Below, in pieces: positions 54,914 to 63,285 of a DNA stretch of 64,000 nucleotides; position 1 is the first letter of the stretch, and each line of letters opens with the position of its first letter. The DNA is taken from NCBI RefSeq assembly GCF_000719555.1, contig NZ_JOGX01000022.1, positions 1 through 64,000 of the forward strand, given 5' to 3'. Origin of the DNA: Streptomyces sp. NRRL F-5727. GTDB lineage: Bacteria > Actinomycetota > Actinomycetes > Streptomycetales > Streptomycetaceae. The notes beneath the pieces are model-generated. The model was not told where the DNA came from, did no database searches, and saw only the letters and a program-made list of their open reading frames with translations. A program made the translations under genes and the position numbers.

Positions 54914-55809
54914 GAGGCCACCTCTTCGTCCGCGTAGTGGCGGAGGAAGAGCTCCTCCAGGGTGGGCGGGGTGCTGGTGAGCGAGCGGACGCCGGCGGCG
55001 AGGAGCGTGGCGAGGACCGGGTCGAGCTTGTCGGTGTCGACCTGGAGGCGGACCTTGCGGCCCTCGACGCGCAGGTCGTGGACGCCGGTGAGGCGGTCCA
55101 GGCCCTCGGGGGCGCCGGCGAGTTCGGCGGTGACGCTGGTGCGGGTGAGGTGGCGCAGGTCGGCGAGCGAACCGGACTCCACCGTGTGCCCCTTGCGGAT
55201 GATGGAGACCCGGTCGCAGAGGGTCTCGACCTCGCTGAGGATGTGGCTGGAGAGCAGGACGGTCCGGCCCCGGTCGCGGGCCTCGCGGACGCAGTCCTGG
55301 AAGACCTCCTCCATCAGCGGGTCGAGGCCGCTGGTGGGTTCGTCGAGGACGAGGAGTTCGGCGTCGGAGGCGAAGGCGGCGACGAGGGCGACCTTCTGCC
55401 GGTTGCCCTTGGAGTAGGTGCGGCCCTTCTTGGTGGGGTCGAGCTCGAAGCGCTCGATCAGCTCCGCGCGGCGGGCCGGGTCGAGGCCGTTGCCGCGCAG
55501 CCGCCCGTACAGGTCGATCACCTCGCCGCCGGAGAGGTTGCGCCAGAGGGTGACGTCGCCGGGCACGTACGCGAGGCGCCGGTGGAGGGCGACGGCGTCG
55601 GCCCAGGGGTCGCCGCCGAGCAGCCGGACGGTGCCGGAGTCGGCGCGCAGCAGCCCGAGGAGGACGCGGATGGCGGTGGACTTCCCGGCGCCGTTGGGGC
55701 CGAGGAAGCCGTGGACCTCGCCGGTGGCGACGGTGAGGTCGAGTCCGTCGAGGGCGTGCGTGCGGCCGAAGGACTTGTGGAGTCCGGCGACGCTGATGGC
55801 GTTCGTCAT
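54910..55809 (-). CDS. ABC exporter ATP-binding protein
   Basis: The 299-aa ATPase has Walker [10 protein letters not shown], signature YSKGNRQKV (in place of LSGGQ), Walker [13 protein letters not shown] and the H-loop SSHILSE. The modified signature is common in DrrA/TnrB-type exporters. The C-terminal 80 residues are a regulatory domain. The start ATG lies 20 bp from a perfect operator shared with the divergent GbsR/MarR gene, so the pair is probably repressed by it. Confidence 0.94.
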   Translation of the reverse strand: MTNAISVAGLHKSFGRTHALDGLDLTVATGEVHGFLGPNGAGKSTAIRVLLGLLRADSGTVRLLGGDPWADAVALHRRLAYVPGDVTLWRNLSGGEVIDLYGRLRGNGLDPARRAELIERFELDPTKKGRTYSKGNRQKVALVAAFASDAELLVLDEPTSGLDPLMEEVFQDCVREARDRGRTVLLSSHILSEVETLCDRVSIIRKGHTVESGSLADLRHLTRTSVTAELAGAPEGLDRLTGVHDLRVEGRKVRLQVDTDKLDPVLATLLAAGVRSLTSTPPTLEELFLRHYADEEVAS

Positions 55810-55829
55810 GCTTCGGAACGTACACTCAT

Positions 55830-55845
55830 TTCACAAAGTTGTGAA
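55830..55845. promoter_or_regulatory. Palindromic operator between ABC exporter and GbsR/MarR gene
   Basis: TTCACAA-AG-TTGTGAA is a perfect inverted repeat in the AT-rich patch between the divergent genes, 20 bp from the ATPase start. It matches the form of MarR-family operators and would also cover an exporter promoter. Confidence 0.75.
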
Positions 55846-55902
55846 GTTAAGGAACCGTATAAAGTTCGGTTCCGAGGCGTGAGCGAGGAAGACGAGGGAG
55901 CC

Positions 55903-56385
55903 ATGACCAGGAGCGACGACGAAGCCGTGTCCCGTTTCGTGGAGCGTTTCGCCGCGGAGCTGACCGAAGCGGGCATGCAGCGGATGGCGTCCCGGGTCTT
56001 CGCCGCCCTGCTCGCCTCCGAGACGGCCTCACTGACCTCGGCGGAGCTCGCCGAGCAGCTGCAGATCAGCCCCGCCGCCGTCTCCGGCGCCGTCCGCTAC
56101 CTCACCCAGGTCGGCATGGTCGCCCGCGAACGCGAACCGGGCACCCGGCGCGAGCGGTACGTGCTCCACAACGAGGTCTGGTACGAGACCTTCACCCGCC
56201 GCGACCAGATCCTGATCCGCTGGGAGAAGGTCCTCCGCGAGGGCTCCGACACCCTCGGCCCCACCACCGCGGCCGGCGCCCGCACCGCCGAGACCGCCGA
56301 CTTCTTCGCCTTCCTCCAGGAGGAGATGATCGCGATGCTGGACCGCTGGAAGGAACGGAAGGCGGCCCGGGCCGCTCAGGACTGA
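55903..56385 (+). CDS. GbsR/MarR-type transcriptional regulator
   Basis: The 160-aa protein has a MarR winged helix at about residues 22-95 (ASLTSAELAEQLQISPAAVSG, then YLTQVGMV and the wing EREPGTRRERYVL) with flanking dimer helices. The ATG at 55903 follows GAGGGAG; a GTG 24 bp upstream is possible. It is divergent from the exporter and likely represses it through the operator at 55830. The last 10 bp overlap the convergent membrane-protein gene. Confidence 0.92.
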   Translation: MTRSDDEAVSRFVERFAAELTEAGMQRMASRVFAALLASETASLTSAELAEQLQISPAAVSGAVRYLTQVGMVAREREPGTRRERYVLHNEVWYETFTRRDQILIRWEKVLREGSDTLGPTTAAGARTAETADFFAFLQEEMIAMLDRWKERKAARAAQD

Positions 56386-57674
56386 CGCTCGGGCTCCATC
56401 ACCAGGGCCGGCCCGTCGAGCAGCTCGGCGGCCGCGCGGGAACCCGCCTCCGCGTACGGCGCGGCGGGCCACAGCGGCCGCTCCCCGCACCACGCCACGA
56501 CCACCGGATCCCCGTCGCCGTCCTCGCCGTCCCGGTCGAGCCAGCCCCGCAGCTCCACCGTCCCGGTCGGCTCCACCGACCGGTCCGGCGGCAGCAGCGG
56601 CAGCACCGCCTCGGGCCGGTCGTCCGGCCCGCCGTGCGCGGGGAACAGCACCAGGAGGGCGCCGTCCCCCACCGGCTCGGGCACGAGCGCGTACCGCCGC
56701 TCGACGGGCACGGGAGCGGTCGCGGCCCGCACCAGCACCCGGACGACCGGCACGCCCCGGTGCCAGGTCGCGAAGCAGGCCCAGGCCAGCCAGGACGCGC
56801 CGAGGAGCAGCAGCACGGAGCTCAGGAGCACGTCCGGCCCGCCGGACTCCGGCTCGGGCCAGATCACGTCGGTCGCGAGCAGGCCGCCCATGACCGCCGT
56901 GACCGCCGCCGCGCCACCCACCTGGGTCAGCCCCGCGATCCGGCGCAGCCCCCGCACCCGCCACCACGGCACCACCCGCACGTCCGCCTCCGGACGCCGC
57001 GTCCGGGCGTCCCGGCCGGCGGCCGCCCACTGCTCGGCGTGGGCGGCGAGCCGCGCGTACGTGAGCGCGGGAGGACCGGCGGCGCCGGCCGCCGCCGGCG
57101 ACTCCGCGGGGGCGGCGGTCCGCGGCTGGGCCGGCAGCGGCAGCCCCGCCAGGCCCGCCTGCTCGGCGCGGGCCACGGCCCTGCGCCGCGCCGCCGCGCC
57201 CCGCACCGGCTTCGCCCGGAAGAGCGCGCCGCCGCCGGGGGCCGCCAGCACCCCGCCCTTCGCCGGGTCGCCGCACCACCACAGCACGCCCGCCGGGGCC
57301 GGCCGGACCGCCGCCCAGCGGGCCCGCGACGCGATCGGCCGCAGCACCCACCGGCCCTCGCCGTCCGGGGCCGTCAGGACGACGGCCTCGCCGGACATGG
57401 CGCGCGAGAAGGCCGCGGCGGGATGCGCCGACCAGGGCCCCGCCGACAGGATCCGGCGGAAGCGCCGGGCGTACGCGAAGCGCCCGAGGCCGAGGAGGAA
57501 GGACGCCACCGCGCCCGCGACGATCCAGGCGACCAGTTCGCCGCCGTCCGTGAACGACGCGACGCCGACGGCGAGGGCGGCCAGGACCGCACCGCCCGCC
57601 AGCAGTCCGCCGCCGCCCCGCCGGTACGCCGCCAGCGCCTCCGCCGTCGCCGGCAGATCCAGAGCACGTGCCAC
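56376..57674 (-). CDS. Hypothetical four-helix membrane protein
   Basis: The 432-aa product starts at a GTG. Two membrane helices lie at 22-65 and two near 255-305; between them is an Ala-rich linker. The N-terminal cytoplasmic block contains GEGRWVLRPIASRARWAAVR and the C-terminal block VVVAWCGERPLWPAAPYAEAG. No enzymatic motif is visible. It is a conserved actinobacterial membrane protein of unknown role. Its 3' end overlaps the convergent GbsR/MarR gene by 10 bp, an unusual antisense arrangement. Confidence 0.8.
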   Translation of the reverse strand: MARALDLPATAEALAAYRRGGGGLLAGGAVLAALAVGVASFTDGGELVAWIVAGAVASFLLGLGRFAYARRFRRILSAGPWSAHPAAAFSRAMSGEAVVLTAPDGEGRWVLRPIASRARWAAVRPAPAGVLWWCGDPAKGGVLAAPGGGALFRAKPVRGAAARRRAVARAEQAGLAGLPLPAQPRTAAPAESPAAAGAAGPPALTYARLAAHAEQWAAAGRDARTRRPEADVRVVPWWRVRGLRRIAGLTQVGGAAAVTAVMGGLLATDVIWPEPESGGPDVLLSSVLLLLGASWLAWACFATWHRGVPVVRVLVRAATAPVPVERRYALVPEPVGDGALLVLFPAHGGPDDRPEAVLPLLPPDRSVEPTGTVELRGWLDRDGEDGDGDPVVVAWCGERPLWPAAPYAEAGSRAAAELLDGPALVMEPERQS

Positions 57675-57746
57675 TTCGACCCCCCAAGGTCACACCCGTC
57701 ACACTCTGGGGCGAAGGTATCCCCCGCGCACCCGGCGGGAACAGCC

Positions 57747-58568
57747 TCAGGCCGGCGGGTCCGGGTCCCGGGGCAGGGTCAGCCCCCAGCCGGCCGCGCG
57801 GACCGTCCAGGTGCGGCGGCGGACCGGGCCCGTCACCCGGCCGTCCGCGCGGTAGCGGAAGTCCGGGCCGGAGACCGTGAGGGTGCCCACGACGGCCAGG
57901 CGGGGCGCGCCGGCCGGCCCGGCCGGGTGCACGGTCACCTCCGCCGTACCGCCGCCGCCGTCCACCGGGCGGGCCGTCACCGCCGCCACCGGCGCGTCCA
58001 CGTCGGCCAGCAGCACCCCGTCCGCCTCCACCCGCAGCCGGTGCACCGGCACCGACGGGACCGGCGGCGCGGCCGGCCGCACCAGGGTGCGGACCAGGGA
58101 GCGGCAGGTCCCCCAGACGGAGGGCGCGCTGCCGGCGGCGGGCGCGGGCAGCGCCGGCACCCGCAGATCGCCCAGGACCACCCCGTCGCTGTCGTCCACC
58201 AGCAGGTCCAGGCTCCGCACCGCCCCGTCCAGGACCGTCCGCGCCGCCACCACCGCAGAGCGCGGCACGCCGAGGCCGTACGCGACCTCCAGCGCGTCCG
58301 GCGGGCCGATCGGGACCAGCGCGAGCGGCGCCCGGTCCCGGTGCAGCAGGGCCACCGCGCGCAGCAGCGCCCGGTCGTCGCCCAGCACGACGGGGCGGCG
58401 GGAGCCGCGCCGCGACAGGGCCCGGGAGAATTCCTCGGGAGAGTCCGGCAGGCAGATCTTCGCTTCCGCGCCCGCGGACAGAACATCTTTCGCGATCCGT
58501 ACGGACTCGCCGTCACTTCGGCGGGCGACCGGGTCGACGATGACCAGCAGCTGGTCGTGATCCGACAC
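57747..58568 (-). CDS. Diacylglycerol-kinase-fold protein without the nucleotide motif
   Basis: The product is 273 aa from a GTG at 58568 with GGAAGG. The order of elements follows the DAGK catalytic domain (LLVIVDPVARRSDGE, then the middle loop and a beta-rich C-terminal half). However, the GGDGT nucleotide loop is replaced by LGDDRALL (62-69), and the next conserved PlGTxND reads PIGPPDAL (86-93). Kinase activity is unlikely; it may bind lipid or act as a regulator. Its context is a stand-alone gene divergent from purA. Confidence 0.78.
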   Translation of the reverse strand: MSDHDQLLVIVDPVARRSDGESVRIAKDVLSAGAEAKICLPDSPEEFSRALSRRGSRRPVVLGDDRALLRAVALLHRDRAPLALVPIGPPDALEVAYGLGVPRSAVVAARTVLDGAVRSLDLLVDDSDGVVLGDLRVPALPAPAAGSAPSVWGTCRSLVRTLVRPAAPPVPSVPVHRLRVEADGVLLADVDAPVAAVTARPVDGGGGTAEVTVHPAGPAGAPRLAVVGTLTVSGPDFRYRADGRVTGPVRRRTWTVRAAGWGLTLPRDPDPPA

Positions 58569-58602
58569 CTCGGTCCTTCCTCGGGTAGCATCTTTGTGCA
58601 AG

Positions 58603-58630
58603 AGCCCCTTGCGCTATTGCGCCAGGGGCT
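58603..58630. promoter_or_regulatory. Hairpin in the purA upstream region
   Basis: AGCCCCT-T-GCGC-TATT-GCGC-C-AGGGGCT folds into a strong hairpin 82 bp before the purA start, between two divergent genes. It cannot end a neighbouring coding transcript. It could be an attenuator in the purA leader or a recycled terminator. Confidence 0.55.
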
Positions 58631-58711
58631 TCGTCTATTCCGGGGCACACCGGTGAGGCGGCGTATGCCCCCTGACCTTGGACATGCCCCACCCGGAAGG
58701 GGTGTACGCCT

Positions 58712-59995
58712 GTGCCCGCACTTGTGCTGCTCGGTGCTCAGTGGGGTGACGAGGGCAAGGGAAAGGCCACCGACCTGCTCGGTGGATCCGTGGACTACGT
58801 GGTGCGTTACCAGGGCGGCAACAACGCCGGCCACACGGTCGTCGTCGGCGACCAGAAGTACGCGCTGCACCTCCTCCCTTCCGGAATCCTCTCCCCGGGG
58901 TGCACCCCGGTGATCGGAAACGGTGTCGTCGTCGACCCGGCGGTCCTGCTCTCCGAGCTGAGCGGACTGAACGACCGCGGCGTCGACACGTCGAAGCTCC
59001 TGATCAGCGGCAACGCGCACCTGATCACCCCGTACAACGTCACCCTCGACAAGGTGACGGAACGGTTCCTCGGCAAGCGCAAGATCGGCACCACCGGCCG
59101 CGGCATCGGCCCCACCTACGCCGACAAGATCAACCGCGTCGGCATCCGGGTCCAGGACCTGTACGACGAGTCGATCCTGGAGCAGAAGGTCGAGGCGGCC
59201 CTGGAGCAGAAGAACCAGCTCCTCGCCAAGGTCTTCAACCGCCGCGCGATCGAGTCCGGCCGGATCGTCGAGGAGATGCTCCAGTACGCGGACCAGATCA
59301 AGCCGTACGTCGCGGACACCACCCTGATCCTCAACAACGCCATCGACGAGGGCAAGGTCGTCCTCTTCGAGGGCGGCCAGGGCACCCTCCTGGACGTGGA
59401 CCACGGCACGTACCCCTTCGTCACCTCCTCGAACCCGACCGCCGGCGGTGCCTGCACCGGCGCCGGCGTCGGCCCGACGAAGATCAACCGGGTCATCGGC
59501 ATCCTCAAGGCGTACACCACCCGCGTCGGCGCCGGCCCGTTCCCGACCGAGCTTTTCGACGAGGACGGCGAGGCGCTGCGCCGCATCGGCGGCGAGCGCG
59601 GCGTCACCACCGGCCGTGACCGCCGCTGTGGCTGGTTCGACGCGGTCATCGCCCGCTACGCCACCCGCGTCAACGGCCTGACCGACTTCTTCCTCACCAA
59701 GCTGGACGTGCTGACCGGCTGGGAGGAGATCCCGGTCTGCGTCGCGTACGAGATCGACGGCAAGCGCGTCGAGGAGCTCCCGTACTCCCAGACCGACTTC
59801 CACCACGCGAAGCCGATCTACGAGACCCTGCCCGGCTGGTCGGAGGACATCACGAAGGCCAAGACCTTCGCGGACCTCCCGAAGAACGCGCAGAACTACG
59901 TGAAGGCGCTGGAGGAGATGTCCGGCGCCCCGATCTCCGCCATCGGCGTCGGCCCCGGCCGCACCGAGACCATCGAGATCAACTCCTTCCTGTAG
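58712..59995 (+). CDS. purA: Adenylosuccinate synthetase
   Basis: The 427-aa enzyme starts at a GTG with GGAAGGGG. It has the GTP-binding start [17 protein letters not shown], the IMP-binding [13 protein letters not shown] and the C-terminal [12 protein letters not shown]. It makes adenylosuccinate from IMP, aspartate and GTP in AMP synthesis. It is monocistronic with its own terminator. The leader hairpin may add attenuation control. Confidence 0.98.
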   Translation: MPALVLLGAQWGDEGKGKATDLLGGSVDYVVRYQGGNNAGHTVVVGDQKYALHLLPSGILSPGCTPVIGNGVVVDPAVLLSELSGLNDRGVDTSKLLISGNAHLITPYNVTLDKVTERFLGKRKIGTTGRGIGPTYADKINRVGIRVQDLYDESILEQKVEAALEQKNQLLAKVFNRRAIESGRIVEEMLQYADQIKPYVADTTLILNNAIDEGKVVLFEGGQGTLLDVDHGTYPFVTSSNPTAGGACTGAGVGPTKINRVIGILKAYTTRVGAGPFPTELFDEDGEALRRIGGERGVTTGRDRRCGWFDAVIARYATRVNGLTDFFLTKLDVLTGWEEIPVCVAYEIDGKRVEELPYSQTDFHHAKPIYETLPGWSEDITKAKTFADLPKNAQNYVKALEEMSGAPISAIGVGPGRTETIEINSFL

Positions 59996-60004
59996 GCGGT
60001 ACGC

Positions 60005-60044
60005 CGAAGGGCCCGCATCCGGTTCGCCGGGTGCGGGCCCTTCG
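60005..60044 (+). terminator. purA terminator
   Basis: CGAAGGGCCCGCA (60005-60017) pairs with TGCGGGCCCTTCG (60032-60044), 9 bp after the purA stop. It also faces the convergent kinase gene end at 60055. Confidence 0.92.
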
Positions 60045-60054
60045 CGCGTCCGCG

Positions 60055-61989
60055 TCAGTCCACGCGGTGGTACTCGCCCGGCTCCGTGTCCACCATCGGG
60101 TAGACCTGCAGGATCTCCTCGCCCTTGTACGTCGTCAGGACCAGGTAGCTGCCGAGGTGGTCGCTCACGCACTCGGAGTCCGCGCCGGGCTCCAGCGCCA
60201 TCGGGCCGAGGACGTACGGCGGCGTCGTGGTCGCCAGGATCGCCGTCCGGGTGCAGTTGACCGCGTCGGCCAGCGTGTTGCCCTCCTCGTCGGTCCGCGG
60301 GTAGGCGTTCAGCGAGCGGAAGACGGTCGCGCCGACCGCGCCCTGGGTGATCGTCACCTCGTCGGTGTAGCGGTCCGCGTCCGGGCCGTCGACCAGCGGC
60401 TTCATCCGCCAGCGGCCGAGGTACTTCGCGGGCAGGATCGCCGAGCCGGTGCGGGCCTTGTGGAAGGTGGCCTTGGCGGTGCCGGAGGACCATTCCAGGA
60501 CCTCGGGGGAGCGCAGGGTGAGGGTCTGGTGGGCGGCCGCCATGCACCGCTGCGGGGGCACGCTGGTGGTCACGTCGGACTCGCCGAGGACGACCTTGTC
60601 CTCGTCGGCGGAGACCAGCCGCGAGCGGCCCATGCACAGCCGGTTGTCGCCGACGTGCGTGTAGACGGCGGTCTTGGCCCCCGGCGCGCCCTGGACGAGC
60701 TCGATCCGGATGGTCTCGCGGGGGATCTCCGGGCTGCCCTGGAGGACGCCCTCCCAGGCGCCCAGGAAGGCGGCCGGCACGGCCCCGGCGGGCCGCGCCG
60801 AGGACGACGCCGAGGACGCCGAGCCGCCGCCCCTGCCGTCGGGGGTGGTGGTGTCCGGCCCGCCGAACGGCCAGAGGGCGTAGCCGACGCCCGCCGCGGC
60901 CGCCACGGCGGCGGCCGTCAGCGCGGCCGTCAGCACCCGCCGCCGGGTCCGGGACCCCTGCCGGTCCGCCTCCGGCTCCGGCTCGGGCGCGGGCCCGGCG
61001 GACCGGCCGGCCGTCGGATCGCCGGGCGCGGCGCCGCCCCGCGTCCGGTCGGCGGCCTCCCCGGTGGCGTCCCCGGCCGCCTCCCGGGCGACGCCCGCCG
61101 CGCTCTCCGCCTCCAGGAGCCGCGCCGCGTGCCGGCCGAGGCGGGCCAGCACGCCGGCGGGCAGCCACGGGTCGGCGAAGGGCAGCGTCTCGGCGATCTC
61201 GGCGGCCGTCGGCCGGGCCTCCGGGTCCTTGGCGAGACAGGCCCGGATCAGGCCGGTCAGCGCGGGCGCCACGTCGGTCAGGTCCGGCTCGTCGTGGGCG
61301 ATCCGGAACATCAGCGCGTGCACCCCGCTGTCGGAGGTGCCGAAGGGGGAGCGGCCGGTCGCCGCGTAGGCGAGGACCGAGCCCAGGCAGAAGATGTCGG
61401 AGGCCGGGCCGAGCCGTTCGCCGCGCACCTGCTCGGGCGACATGAAGCCGGGGGAGCCGACGACGGCGCCGGTGCTGGTGAGCCCGCCGTCGGTGACGGT
61501 GTCGACGGCCCGGGCGATGCCGAAGTCGATGATCCGGGGGCCGTCGACGGTGAGCAGCACGTTGGAGGGCTTGAGGTCGCGGTGGACGAGCCCGGCGCCG
61601 TGGATGTGGTCGAGGGCCCGGCCGAGACCGGAGCCGAGGGCGCGGACGGTCGCGGGCGGCAGCGGCCCGTACTCGTCGCCGACGACGGTCCGCAGCGAGG
61701 GGCCGGGGACGTAGCCGATGGCGACCCACGGGGCGGCGGCGGTGGTGTCGGAGCCGAGGACGGGCGCGGTGCCGGTGCCGCCGACCCGCTCCAGCGCCTC
61801 GACCTCGCGGGCGAAGCGGCGCCGGAACTCCTCCTGGGCGGCCAGTTCGGCGTGCACCACCTTCACGGCGACGGTCCGTCCGCCGGCCGAACGCGCGAGG
61901 AACACCCGGCCCATGCCGCCGACCCCGAGCCGGCCGACGATCCGGAACGGGCCGATGCTGACCGGGTCTTCCGCGTTCAATGGCTCCAC
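60055..61989 (-). CDS. Membrane Ser/Thr protein kinase with extracellular domain
   Basis: The 644-aa protein has a Hanks-type kinase domain (about residues 12-270) with GRLGVGGMGRVF, catalytic VAVKVVH Lys, HRDLKPSNVLL and DFGIARA. A Pro/Glu-rich linker, one membrane helix (about 352-375) and an extracellular beta-rich domain with two copies of a WEG/GRWRM motif and several Cys follow. It is expected to phosphorylate cytoplasmic proteins in response to an external signal. It starts at a GTG with no clear ribosome site. Confidence 0.93.
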   Translation of the reverse strand: MEPLNAEDPVSIGPFRIVGRLGVGGMGRVFLARSAGGRTVAVKVVHAELAAQEEFRRRFAREVEALERVGGTGTAPVLGSDTTAAAPWVAIGYVPGPSLRTVVGDEYGPLPPATVRALGSGLGRALDHIHGAGLVHRDLKPSNVLLTVDGPRIIDFGIARAVDTVTDGGLTSTGAVVGSPGFMSPEQVRGERLGPASDIFCLGSVLAYAATGRSPFGTSDSGVHALMFRIAHDEPDLTDVAPALTGLIRACLAKDPEARPTAAEIAETLPFADPWLPAGVLARLGRHAARLLEAESAAGVAREAAGDATGEAADRTRGGAAPGDPTAGRSAGPAPEPEPEADRQGSRTRRRVLTAALTAAAVAAAAGVGYALWPFGGPDTTTPDGRGGGSASSASSSARPAGAVPAAFLGAWEGVLQGSPEIPRETIRIELVQGAPGAKTAVYTHVGDNRLCMGRSRLVSADEDKVVLGESDVTTSVPPQRCMAAAHQTLTLRSPEVLEWSSGTAKATFHKARTGSAILPAKYLGRWRMKPLVDGPDADRYTDEVTITQGAVGATVFRSLNAYPRTDEEGNTLADAVNCTRTAILATTTPPYVLGPMALEPGADSECVSDHLGSYLVLTTYKGEEILQVYPMVDTEPGEYHRVD

Positions 61990-62246
61990 GTGGCAAGAGG
62001 ATGCCAGACCGGACGGAGGGGCCGGTGACGGTCCGGGTCACGGTCCGGTGTCAGCCTTCCCCGCAGATCCGCAGCCCCTTGGGGATGGCGCGGGGCAGGT
62101 GTCCGCGGGCGCGCACGCAGCGGGCCCGGAGGGCGTTTCCCGGGCCGCCGCGGCGGGGGTCGTCCGGGTGGCCCGGCAGGGGTTGCCCGGGTCGGAGAGG
62201 CGTGGATGTAATGGCCGTGAGGGGGCCCTTCCGGAGGAGGAACCCC

Positions 62247-63188
62247 ATGCGTGTCGTCGAAGTGACCGCCTACGGCGGACCCGAGGTCCTCGCATCGGCC
62301 CGTCGGCCGGAGCCGGACCCGGCGGACGCCCCCGGGCGGGTCCGGGTGCGGCTGAAGGCCGCCGGAGTGAACCAGGCGGACCTGAAGATCCGCTCGGGCC
62401 GGCTCGCGGCCGCGCTCGGCGAGCTGGCCCCGCCCTTCGTGCTCGGCTACGACTTCGCCGGGGTCCTGGCCGACCCGGCGCCGGGCCTGCCGGTGGGCAC
62501 CCGGGTGGCCGGTTTCGTGCCCTGGGTGGCGGAGGCGACCGGCGCGGGCACGTACGCGGAGACGATCCTGGCGGACCCGGCCTGGCTGGCGCCCGTGCCG
62601 GACGAGGTGGACTTCACGGCGGCGGCCTCGCTGCCGCTCCCCGCGCTGACGGCCGCGCAGGCGCTGGACCTGCTGGCGCTGCCGGAGGGCGCGACGCTGC
62701 TCGTCACCGGCGCGAGCGGGGTGGTGGGCCGGCTCGCGGTGCAGCTGGCGGCGCGGGCGGGGCTCCGGGTGATCGGCCTCGGCGACGCCGACGACGCCCA
62801 TGAGCTGCGGGTCCTCGGGGCCCACGGGGTGGTGGGGCGCGGGGCGCCGGACGAGGTGATCACCGGGGTGCTCGGCTTCGCGCCGGAGCGGGTGGACGGC
62901 GTCTTCGACGCGGCGCTGATCGCCGATCCGCTGATGCCCGTGGTGAAGGACGGCGGGGTCTTCGTCTCCGCCGCCGGGGAGCGGATGCCGGTGGCCGAGC
63001 GGGACATCCGGGTGGACGCGGTGGTCGGCCGCCCGGACGCGGCGCGGCTGAAGGAGCTGCTCGAACTGCTCGGCGCGGGCGGTCTGGCGACCCGGGTGGC
63101 CGACGTGCTGCCGCTGGAGGAGGCGGCGGAGGCGCACCGGCGCGTGGAGGCGGGCCACCGGCCGGGCCGGATCGTGCTGATGATCTGA
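62247..63188 (+). CDS. Zinc-free alcohol-dehydrogenase/quinone-oxidoreductase-like protein
   Basis: The 313-aa medium-chain dehydrogenase starts at an ATG with GGAGGAGG. The N-terminal catalytic domain has AAGVNQADLKIRSG and FVLGYDFAGVLA, and the Rossmann domain has LLVTGASGVVGRLAVQLA. The catalytic zinc Cys/His set is absent, as in NADPH:quinone reductases (QOR, crotonyl-CoA reductase-like group). It likely reduces quinones or enones with NADPH. It is stand-alone. Confidence 0.9.
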   Translation: MRVVEVTAYGGPEVLASARRPEPDPADAPGRVRVRLKAAGVNQADLKIRSGRLAAALGELAPPFVLGYDFAGVLADPAPGLPVGTRVAGFVPWVAEATGAGTYAETILADPAWLAPVPDEVDFTAAASLPLPALTAAQALDLLALPEGATLLVTGASGVVGRLAVQLAARAGLRVIGLGDADDAHELRVLGAHGVVGRGAPDEVITGVLGFAPERVDGVFDAALIADPLMPVVKDGGVFVSAAGERMPVAERDIRVDAVVGRPDAARLKELLELLGAGGLATRVADVLPLEEAAEAHRRVEAGHRPGRIVLMI

Positions 63189-63285
63189 CGGCCGGGGAGA
63201 AGAACAGCGCGTGTTCCGGACAACCCTGGGGGGCCTTCGCTGGTCGGAAGGGTGCACACGAAACACATCAGGGGGGAATTCGATC

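Noticed and set aside
53345..55825. A single 826-aa ABC protein fusing ATPase and permease
   Set aside because: The N-terminal part of this frame is an Arg/Pro-rich shadow of the ATPase; the real ATPase is in another frame and overlaps the permease by 4 bp.
57977..62041. A 1354-codon open frame on the minus strand across purA and the kinase
   Set aside because: It lies in the wrong frame relative to both well-supported genes and has Arg/Gly-rich composition typical of shadow frames.
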